A stretch of DNA of 64,000 nt, taken from the NCBI RefSeq assembly GCF_964204645.1, contig NC_134027.1:26152485-26216484 (forward strand). The letters are read 5' to 3'. This document shows, piece after piece, positions 34,907 through 44,676 of the stretch. This stretch comes from Tubulanus polymorphus. Its lineage: Eukaryota > Nemertea > Palaeonemertea > Tubulaniformes > Tubulanidae. The notes under the pieces were generated by a model, which did not search any database, was not told the DNA's origin, and saw nothing but the letters and a program-made list of their open reading frames with translations. Position 1 is the first letter of the stretch. Each line of letters opens with the position of its first letter. Made by a program: the position numbers and the translations under genes.

Positions 34907-35222
34907 TAATTGTCATTTATATAGCGCAGGTAACTAAACTAGAGTCTGTTCAAATGCGCTCCAATTTTGGTATTATTATCCCCAGCCTATAACTCTATTC
35001 ATGAACCAGTTATCTCTCCCTGGAGAGAAGTAACATCGGAGCAGCTACTAGGTGCTCAGAAGTCGTCTATACCCATTTACCTGTACTCCTGGGTAGAGAG
35101 ACTAGAGGCAATGAGGATAAGTGTCTTGCCGGAGGACACTATGGTAATGTACAGGTGTTCGAACTCACGACCTGGCTTCTTAGAGTCGAACACTCTAACC
35201 ACTTGCCCACACCGCTCCTTCG
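34907..35222 (-). mobile_element. tRNA-derived SINE with GCGCTATATAAATG tail
   Basis: On the minus strand: GGAGCGGTGTGGGCAAGTGG (A box), then AGGTCGTGAGTTCGAACACC (good B box GTTCGAAC), then CCGGCAAGACACTTATCCTC and a tail TGCGCTATATAAATGACAAT followed by (TTA)n. This head-body-tail layout is typical of tRNA SINEs that borrow a LINE 3' end. It has inserted into a hammerhead-like repeat whose halves lie at 34826-34902 and 35292 onward. Confidence 0.82.
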
Positions 35223-35320
35223 GTATCTCCAGGAATTCCTAACTTAAAACCTAAGTCACTTATGGACTGAAAATATTTTGTTAAAGCCTAAGTATTCCTG
35301 AAGATGACTATTAGGATATA

Positions 35321-35488
35321 CAGTTGAAGTCAGTTATAACGCTACCATCCTTTTTAATGCCACCTCACTTAACGCAGACATTTTTCAGAGAACAAACTTT
35401 CTCGATCTAACTCTAATTCAGTGAAAATACGCCATATTTTTCATTGTCCTAACAGTGGCGTTATTATAGGACTAAAGCTCTTTTACTG
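35321..35488. mobile_element. pogo/Tc1-like 168-bp MITE
   Basis: Starts CAGTTGAAGTCAGTTATAAC and ends GCTCTTTTACTG, with TA on both sides (35319-35320, 35489-35490). GTTATAACGC near the left end mirrors GCGTTATTATA near the right. Removing it rejoins GGATATA with GTCGAAA, so it landed inside the stem of the hammerhead-like repeat. Confidence 0.8.
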
Positions 35489-35520
35489 TAGTCGAAATTT
35501 TGAAATGAACTGCTATCTCT

Positions 35521-37507
35521 AATAGTGGTATTCGAGAGATTATTGTACTAAAATAAATAGCGATGGCACTAATATGTTTTACTTTGTGCAATGTGTTTCT
35601 ATGTGATGATATTAAATGCAGCTTGTTCATCGATCTTTGTACATAGTGTCAATAAAATTTTATAAACTATTCGTCATATAATTCAATTAATAGTTAGTTA
35701 GTTCTTTAGGCTGATAGCTTCATTTCGCTTGTCGAGTCAAGACTTTCAGACTGGTTTGATATTCCACTCGAGGAGCAGTTGAGTTCACTGAAGTGATCGA
35801 TGGAAAGAAGTGAATAAGATTTTCTCATGTTTATTATCGAAAATATTCTAGAATAGGTGATACAATGAAAATGACACCGGCCATGTAGAAATAATATCAT
35901 AAATATCGAGAAGGGATGAAATATCAAATTGTGTCACTAACTAATAAGTTTACAGTGAAGATATACTTGGTTAAGAATTAGTGGCAATTCAAAGGGGTCT
36001 TCGCAAAATACAAACCCCTACAAATGTAAGTGATTTAAAGTGTTGTGCCCCATTCTAGATGGCATGAAAAGGGATTTCAGGGAAAAAATGGCAAAATCTT
36101 GTACAAAAGTAGATGCAGCCAGAGGCATGTCAGGGTCCATTGCGGTTTTTCAATTTCCCTTGAGCCCACTCAAAATAATATAAGCCTGATGAGAAAATGA
36201 TCAGTCGTGAGAAGGCACTTTCAGATTTTTCAGGCAAAGGGCAACTTGATAATTTAAGGAGGGCAAGGACCCTCTAATAAGTGAAAACCCACAGTTAGTT
36301 ACAACTAAACCCCATGACTAGAGAAACCAAGTTCTCTGATATAAGGGTTTAGTAGTTAACTCAAAACTGCCAGCGAATAAACTTTTAAATATCTACTGTG
36401 GGTTTTCACTTATCAACTCTAAACTGAGAATATATCAAGTCAGTGCACCAGTCATGTTAACAACCCTCTCTAAATCCATGCCGATCCCTGTGTGCGTAAA
36501 GCATTGTAACCCCATATAGATGCATATTAATACCCAATGAATGCCTCTTTAAAACATTAACCCTCATCAATCTTCAAGTTACATCATAACGATAACAACG
36601 TCATCATAAAATCTCAATCATTACGGAATCTATGAAATTCTTCTCACCGTATTTTAACACATAAAATATCCACATTCAATCCAGTTGAATGAATTTAATA
36701 CATTTCTCAGATTTCGTAGAATTGGTTTTATATCACAGCTTAAACGCGGTATTTTTGTATAAATAAAAACAAATAAACAACGCAATTATTTACAAGCAAT
36801 TATTAAAAACAGACTTTGTTTAGTTTTTTGCTGTCATCTCATCTTGAAGCAAAACTTGCGTTAGTTAAAAAACAGAAACCAGTTCCACTAAACTGTACTA
36901 ACATTCTACAAGTCAAATCATTTAATTTTCAATTGGTTAATCATAGAGTATAACCATGGAATTCTGTGCAAACCTCCCTCCCTCGGCAGGAACTTGAAAC
37001 TGATGTTATGGTGAGACTCTGCCATGGCATGAAACTCTGCCTAATCAGAAGTCAGATTTTATTCTAGCCCGGGTTATTCCTATCTGCAACTTAGCCTCGG
37101 TGATTATAAATAACAGGCAATCTGATTGGTGTTGCTAGTTTTCATGCGACTTAGCTGCACATGCAACTGTGAACTTGTACTAATCAGGGCCTGGTTTTAT
37201 AGACTGGTATCATCTTTAACCTGGGGGTTAACTCAATTGAAAATGAATTAAGTTAGCCTCCAGGTTAAAGTTAATACCAGTCTATAAAACCGGCCCCAGG
37301 GGTTTTGTGCCGCTACAGAATCCCTGCCGAGGGAGGAAGGGTGCAAACAGAATCTTATCTGCGTATTTTAAGTACCCTTTCATAAAATTAATGCCCATCA
37401 GACGAGAAGAAACTGCTTTGAAGTCAGTTGTGGAGCATAGAGAGATGCTTTGAGAATCCTCGCGCATGAAGCAGACCGCCGCTGCTGCTGCTGCTGCTGC
37501 TGCTGTC
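35521..37507. other. Gene-free stretch between KLHDC10 and TMEM116
   Basis: The two genes converge here. It contains the KLHDC10 polyadenylation signal (35651), an inverted-repeat element 36280-36415 (AGTGAAAACCCACAG ... CTGTGGGTTTTCACT) and a palindrome 37187-37297 (GGGCCTGGTTTTATAGACTG ... CAGTCTATAAAACCGGCCCC). The rest is AT-rich with no supported gene. Confidence 0.6.
37481..37505. repeat. (GCT)n / (CAG)n microsatellite in the TMEM116 3' UTR
   Basis: Eight GCT units. On the gene strand this reads (CAG)n starting 3 bases after the TMEM116 TAA. It is outside the coding frame. Confidence 0.9.
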
Positions 37508-40500
37508 TTATAAACCGAATGTTCCACTTTGACTTCCGTTCATCAAATGAGTCCTTTCATTCGCATCATCAGCTCTTAAAGCATTAGTAAAACTCTGTCG
37601 ATACCAACCATAGATAATACAGTTTACAAATCCTTGTAATGGAGCTGTCAATGCCTGTAATTTAACGATTAATAAAATTAAAATTACCATACAGACACAA
37701 ACCAACTCTTAGTATCTCTCTCATTTCTGTAGTGAACTGATATAAATCTCAGTATAGTAAACGAATAAAAACCCGTAGATTTGTAGAAACAGTTTATTTC
37801 CTTACAGTTTCGAGGTTAAAACTAAACCTCATCTTCAGAGGAACAAAAATACTGTACCTCATCTTCAGAGGAACAAAAACTACTGTTTCTACTAATCTAC
37901 TGTTGGTTTTTATTCATCTCTCTCATTATCGAACAGAACAGAAATAAACCGAATTCTCACCTGAATGATAAAAAGAGGGTAGTAATATCTCATGTTGAAA
38001 GATTTGCTTAGCGAGAAAAATCCCAAGAGAAGCGCTGAAAAGAAATCACATACGTACATAGATAGAGTACCTAGCAGCATTGAAATAGGGATCTAGTTCA
38101 CTAAAAGGAAAGTATCGAGATTGACGCTGTTTTTTCTTTTTTAAATACTTACATGGAAACCAACAAACGAAGAATACAACTTGAAATTGTATGGCTTTAT
38201 TGCGCAATCTTTCTCCTTCAATTGAATGTGTATATCCTAGCACACCTGCATAGAAATTATTACACTGTTAATGTAATTTTCTCAACGTGAATATCTTTTT
38301 TATATCAATAATGAAACTATCAGTGTTATTTCAAATGTGTTAAGTACATACGATGCCTGAACAGAGCCATATAGGCTGTATATATAATATCCACAAAAGG
38401 ATGTTCGCAGTTCATAACAGAGCTTTCTCCTGAAATGCGAATGAAATGAAAATCCAAGAAAATGGCGAACAAACCTCTGCTATCCTGTAACTGCGCGTGT
38501 TTCTTGTATGTACATAAATATAGCACCTAAACGAAGAAAGCAGTAATAGTTATAGCGTAGTTGTCATTAGAAAATTACTTTCGTAAAAATTTAGTTTGAT
38601 ACCAAAGAATTAATTACTAAATGATAATTTGTGTATTGTTTGTGTTCAAGGCTGTTATGGCTGAGAGGTTGTGGGTTCAAGCAGGAGCAGAACCAGGTTC
38701 AAGATGGTTGTCCACTTTTTGAAATCTAAGGCCTTTTTCTAAGCTTCGTCACAATTTTCTTGTTCACATATAGAATGATTTTTTTAGACTTTCTAGAATC
38801 AGTAAAACAGTTAATTATTGCCACAACAAAATTTTGGTAGTTCTTCAGTTTTTCAACCTTAATTCATATCTTTCCTCAGAATATAATCGGTCCGGAATAT
38901 TAGAGGATGGAATTCTAAACGACCTCAACATTTTAGGGGGGTGTCCGGACCCCCACGGACATCCCCTGGATCCACTGTCAGATCCCAGTGAACCCATGCT
39001 TTATATACAGTCAGGAATTATGTCAGTATTCGTCAACAAATTGATCTAACAATGAAAGTTGTAGCTCCAATAAATTCCAGCGAATGCGAAAGTGCTGTGG
39101 CACTTATCTGAATTAATGAATATTGCTTGTCTAAATAAAGATCAGACCGAGTCGTGTTTGATCAGGAAGTAAAATGAATTGTTTGATTAAAAATAGCAAT
39201 TTATGATAGTATGATTTACCGGTATTACATACAATATACTTACAGCGTTTGTGACCATGATAAGAATGAGGGGTATTAGGAAGAGATATTTAGCTACGAC
39301 GTGCAATGTAGGCAGTTCACCCCACGAGTGCTGAAATAGAAAACAATTCAGATTTTCATGAAAATGAATAAGGCTCTTCATACATTTTTTCAGTAAATTC
39401 AGAAATATATGAATAATTCTAATAAACGGAGTCGTACTTACCAAACAGATGTCCTCGTTGTAGTGGAAAACTGGTAAACACCTGCTCAAAATAGGCATAG
39501 TTTCGTTAATATCTATATTAGTCATATTTGTTGATTTGTGGATTGAGCTGTAAATGCTAGTGGATCACGATTGGTAGAACACTATATCCGTGTTGATGCG
39601 ACGAGGAGAGAATCCCACAATGATAATAAAAAGTCCGAAAATGAAACTTCGAGATAGTAGTTTATTTCAACGTTTCGACTATATCCTAATAGTCATCTTC
39701 TTTTATTCCTGAAGATGACTATTAGGACATAGTCGAAACGTTGAAATAAACTACTATCTCGAAGTTTCATTTTCGGACTTTTTATTATCATTGTGGGATT
39801 CTCTCCTCCTCAAATGCTAGTGGAGTTTGAAGTTCAAAACCTAGATCCAAATTTTGAGTTAAGATTTGATTCTAAAGTCAAAATATTTGGAAACGAACTA
39901 ACTATAACTCAAAAAGTCAAACTCAGCTCTAGGAAGCTGGGTCTTCATACGTATTTCGGGAACTGAAAATCTTGGCCATATTGAGTGAGGCCCTGGCACC
40001 GAGATGGTCTGGATTTGATAATGAAATTCTTGAAAAACTTGCCGCACTGGTTTCATAGCTTAGACCTAAGATCAGTCTAAGACATTCTCAGCTCTATAGC
40101 CAAGACCGGTCTTAAGATTTAAGACTACTTATGGACTGGTGGTCTTGACTATGGAATCTGGATGCTGATTTATAAATTCAGTCTTGAGTAATACATGCAT
40201 TCTCGATGTATTATTTAGTATATCTACCTGAGTCCCTTGTCGTAAATACTCCTAGCGATGAACGATGAAATTTCAACAAGTTTTCGTATGATTGTAACGC
40301 AAAGAGTGAGAAAATTGAGGAACCGATGATTTGATTCGATGATTTGAGAATAAACACTTACGATGAACAGTCGTGTCCGGGCGGTATTATACGACGCATT
40401 CTAGGCTCTTGCTCTTCTTTCTTCGTTTCCAAATAAAATAATACGCTCATCATAACGGACAGAGCGATAGGAATAAACCTGCAATTAGAGAATAAATTAA

Positions 40501-43500
40501 TAAATTATTTCGAAATATCAACTGCACCTATTTGATTATCGATCCGATGCCACAGTCGTTGAGAAGAGTTGAGTAAAATGAGTTGACTTTCAATTCTTAA
40601 ATGCAAATTTCAACTCCCAACTCTCAGGGGCCGAGAATCCAAGGCCGACTTCAAACCATGAGACTGTAACATCAGAAAATGACGATTTCCCAGCAAAAAA
40701 AAACAGTGCTGAAATTTTTTTAAAGAAAATTCTCTGACTTTTGACTGATTTGCAGGGAAATATTCACCGTGATTAACCCTTTCAGTGCGTCTAAACCGCA
40801 GTGCGGTGTATAAATTAATGATGGATTTTGCTAGTACACCGCACTGCAGTGTATTGATTTGATTAGTAATTTGTAATTATCTCTATTGAAAAATGGCAGA
40901 AAGTTTCAAACATAGTGAAATACTAGTAACTAACGATACACCGCACTGCGGTGTAGACGCACTATAGTGGTATTCCCATTGTTCAACACACTAGGGTGGA
41001 ATTTTTTAGAATTTTCAAATTTTCTCCAGCATTATAGGGTATTAATTAGTCAGCACTGAAAGGGTTAAGTAAACTCTACTCACCAAGACAAGATGTACAA
41101 TAAATATCTGAATACGGGCAAACATTTCGATGGTCGATATCTGTAACCGCGAGTACGCGTGTGCATTCGTAGGTAAACTTCTATCGCATACGTTAATGTC
41201 AAACTAAATGTAATCACGTAACACGCCTGAAAAATCATAACCACCACATCTTCATGATTTACTTCAATTATCTAACAGTAAGGCAGTAGTTGTTTAACAA
41301 ATCATCAGACATTCCCACAACAGATTCAAAGGAGCCTCATTTATCAATTAGGGCTGATCAACTGAATAAATTTCTCTTTTCTTATCCATGCCATGAATTC
41401 TTCATCAAATGACAAATGTAATGACAAATGGTTTAATGCATAGCCAGGCAGGCAATATGGACGATCATAAATCAGACTGCAGAAATTTGTTAGTAGAATT
41501 TCCGTTGATGAGATCCAGTCCAAAAACTACAAATACTTTTCAGCACTTTTACCCAAAGGATTTTTCAGGATTTTACCCAAAAAGGAAACGCTTATCATTG
41601 GGGGAGGGGGGCCTATTCTAGTTTTCCAAAAAAGTATGGTTCGTATTTTTTAGAGTTTTTTGGTATTAATCAATCTCATTTCAGCTATCAATTAACTCGA
41701 TTTTATTTTCATATAATCACTCATTATAGTTTGTGCCTGCGGGTCAACCTGGCACATTAAACATGAAACATACGCATAGTTTTCACAATGTCAGGTCGTA
41801 AATTGTCGTTCTGTGATGAAAATGATTAATTACACGTAGTCATTAATAACGTACCATAGTGAATGCGGAAACAATGTTACATATTTGCCAAACTCCTGGC
41901 TTCAAACTGAATTGAAACAGTATGCAGTCTATGAACAATGAGAGCGAAGCGAGAAGATCGGCGAGCGACAGGTGGAATATTGGAATCACCTACAATAAAC
42001 AAAACAAAAACAATGAATTATGAGAGGATTAGAGAAAGGTCTACACTTTTCAGGACATTTTCCTAAATGCAAACACGAGTCCCTGACATTTTTCAATGTC
42101 TCAATAATAATCCCAGCAGAATTTGCACATAGACAGTAATGAAATTTGTTTTTAGAAATTTCCTGCAATGACATATTAGTCTAAAAAGTAAGTACTTTCC
42201 AGCACTATAGGATTTTTACTTGAAAAGTGTAAAGCACTAATCAGGGCCTTTCCTAGATTTTTTTCAAAAGTAAGCACATTTTAGTCAGACTTTTTCAGAC
42301 TTGCTGCAAACCCTATTTCATCGATGGTATGTTGATAGGGTTAATCACTTACATCTGGTTTGCATACTTTTTTCCGAGCGATGACACTAACAATAATGGA
42401 TGCAGCACCGATAACACTAAAATATATAAACAGAACGCTCTACATGAGAATCCGGAAAATAAACCGAGGATGACAATAGTCAAATCAACATCAGATTCGA
42501 TATAGATATAATGCAGATAAGATGCTTGTACCTGAGTAAACTTGAACCAATGTCTATATAACTTATGAGGCTCAGCTACAAAATCAAACACAATCATTAA
42601 ACATTGTCACAATCATTAAACATTGTCACAATCATGAAGCATACAATTCTGCATGAGAAACATTAATGATATTGACCACGAACTTCACATGAACCCAGAC
42701 ATTGATTTTTATTACGAAAATCTTAGGCCACTTGAAATAGTGTCTATTCTTAAAGTTGAACATAATGCAGACTTTTGATGAACCTGAACTGTCTAGCAAC
42801 ACCACGCGCAGACAGATAATAACTGTCGAACATGTTTTACAAGTGATAAGTATGAATTAAATTTCTCCATTTCACTAAGTCAGGGCAAGATATAAGTTTA
42901 TGAGAGATATAAGTTTCTCACACAGTTCTCAGTGGAGACCAGTGATAAGGTCCGATGTTCATACAATCTAAGGAAAGCAATACGACATCTGACTTCGTTA
43001 AACACCGGTACCCGGGGTTCTTACAGATCAGGGACTCTAAAATTCCCTGATTTTCCCGCACCGTTGACCTGAAATTCCCCGATTGAATTGTAAGATATAC
43101 CGTCTATGAAAATAAGATACATATTTTCGATACAACGATGTATTTACATATATCGTACTATAATAAAATATAGTGTACTATGTACAGTGAACATTGTGAG
43201 GTACATATGTTTTATTGGTGCATCCTCCAGACTATCTCAGCATATATACAAGGCTTATTTCAACCAATATTCACACTGTTTAAACGCAGATAAAACACTA
43301 AATCCACTTGAGTATATGTTCTTTATCTTATCAATCGTATATTTATAACATAAACAAATATTGCAATTCCTAGAAATGATCTGGGGAATCCGTTCCTCAA
43401 ATACACAGGGTTTCCCTATAGATTGATAATGAATTCTTATTATCGCTTGGTGAAATAAATCCGGTAATTAAAATTTCATTGTTACCAGAGTGTGGTGTTT

Positions 43501-44211
43501 GTCCACCAGTTGAAGCTAACCTCGGAGTAAACATGGAATGATAACTCATTCAATGATTACCGGTACTCCAAGAGCTATTCCATACTTAGCAGGCATCTCT
43601 TGCCTCTGGGTCCAAAATCAGATATCAAACCGGTGAGGTGGTACCCTGGTATTTGTGATGCATCACAAATAAGAAAGTTAGAAACTTTTGAGTGATATGC
43701 TCATCGGATTATCTAGTGAGTTGTGGCTCCCTGGTTTTGGGGGTCAAAAACTGTGTCAGGCCCACCCCAGGGACCAGCCACTCGCCAGTAGTAATCAGTA
43801 CCGCTACCGGTAACAGTATCTGTGGACCATTTAGTTTCACAATCGGATATTTTCACAAACCACATAAGCAATAGAACAAGAATTGTAAGTACATCATAAG
43901 TCTATCCTAGTCAGTAGTAACCTGACTGTGGTTTAGTTTCACGATCCGATATTTTCACAAACCACATATATACACATTGGTATAAGCCCATCCGATTATA
44001 AAAAGCTTTCCACCAACGATTACTATAGGTAACTAACTACCATTATATAAGAGATTAAGTAACTGTAAGGATTTGCTGTGTGAGAATTCAATTCATGATT
44101 TCTAGCCTTTAATCTTCAACTTACCTCCTGGTCATTTAAAACCCAGCTTACATTTGATACATTGACGAAACTGACATTGGTGGTTATCAAAGGTAAGAAT
44201 TTTTTGCTCAT
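37508..44211 (-). CDS. TMEM116: TMEM116, seven-pass GPCR-like protein
   Basis: Thirteen coding exons on the minus strand: 44125-44211, 42532-42575, 42353-42416, 41855-41989, 41084-41226, 40362-40478, 39442-39481, 39244-39330, 38475-38526, 38352-38429, 38153-38245, 37961-38034 and 37508-37654; phases agree and give about 386 residues. The N-terminus has three Asn glycosylation sites (NVSFVNVSNVS). TM1 is ISYIDIGSSLLSVIGAASII; TM2 has the GPCR-like FHLSLADLLAS; TM6 has VVFFVCWFP; TM7 is IIQALTAPLQGFVNCIIYGW, which closely matches the QALTATSQG-NC-YGW end of human TMEM116. There is no DRY motif after TM3 (ELRM-like EVYLRMHTR instead) and no NPxxY. The function is unknown; it is treated as an orphan rhodopsin-like protein. 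A minus-strand segment bounded by splice-like signals at 44531-44596 may be a 5' UTR exon. A piggyBac-like MITE ends 20 bases from the splice donor of exon 41084-41226. Confidence 0.88.
37785..37915 (-). repeat. Repeat with hammerhead-like core, covarying family 3
   Basis: On the minus strand: CTGAAGATGAGGTTTAGTTT then TAACCTCGAAACTGTAAGG and AAATAAACTG. GAGGTT pairs with AACCTC. CTCATCTTCAGAGGAACAAA is duplicated just beside it. Sequence outside the core differs from the copy-1 family. Confidence 0.65.
39600..39816. repeat. Head-to-head pair of hammerhead-like repeats (217-bp palindrome)
   Basis: GAGAGAATCCCACAATGATA through AGTCATCTTC is followed by TTTATTC and then the mirror copy GAAGATGACTATTAGGACAT through TATCATTGTGGGATTCTCTC. 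The two arms differ at only a few positions. Lies in an intron of TMEM116. Confidence 0.85.
40777..41064. mobile_element. piggyBac-like MITE, full-length 288 bp
   Basis: TTAA|CCCTTTCAGTGCGTCT ... GTCAGCACTGAAAGGG|TTAA. Inside, the palindrome ACACCGCACTGCGGTGTA occurs three times in varied form. It sits in the TMEM116 intron, its flank ending about 15 bases from the donor at 41083. The 58197-58476 copy is the same element in the opposite orientation. Confidence 0.9.
43908..44039. mobile_element. Mutator-like MITE, 132-bp copy
   Basis: TAGTCAGTAGTAACCTGACT ... GGTAACTAACTA, with the family hairpin and TAAGCCCATCCGATTATAAA block. A fragment of another copy (TTTCACAATCGGATATTTTC) is at 43833-43866. 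Lies in the first intron of TMEM116. Confidence 0.78.
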
Positions 44212-44676
44212 ACTGACTGAATCTAGAAGTAGAAGAAGAGAGGATGTATTCTCTCTCTATCAGTCTATGCGAGTCTAGTCACTACCAGCTGAACATGTTT
44301 AATCATGTGATCACAAGCGATCTGTCATTACTGTGTCCGCCCACACATGTTTTACAGCCAGGTAGATTCGTCATGGCTGCGCGATATTTAATCAATAGTG
44401 TGTACTCTATTCATTCGTGGTCAATAAGATTGAAAGTTTAACTTTATAAAATGACCTGTAAAAAATTCCTGGATCGCCATACCAGTGATTTAATCATGAT
44501 ATATTAACAGTCAAATCTTTAAATATTACCTGGCTGAAGAAAATAGCTAGCGGTACTATCAAGGTCGTGTGGAGTAAGTTACTTCCTTGTTCCGGTTCTG
44601 AAATATGAAATAAATCTGAATCTATCTCATCCTAAATTACCCCTTCCCTCGCTCGTCGACAACACTCTTACTAATA
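44212..44676. promoter_or_regulatory. Head-to-head promoter region TMEM116 / OPLAH
   Basis: The two start codons are 465 bases apart and diverge. No TATA box is obvious. A possible minus-strand 5' exon for TMEM116 (44531-44596) leaves only about 80 bases before the OPLAH ATG. Confidence 0.5.

Noticed and set aside
35140-35222. Possible tRNA gene on the minus strand
   Set aside because: Both boxes are present, but the 5' and 3' ends do not pair and the sequence continues into a SINE body and tail.
44531-44596. Coding exon of TMEM116 (frame PEQGSNLLHTTLIV)
   Set aside because: Its donor phase cannot join the next exon in frame, and the next exon has its own good ATG; kept only as a possible 5' UTR exon.
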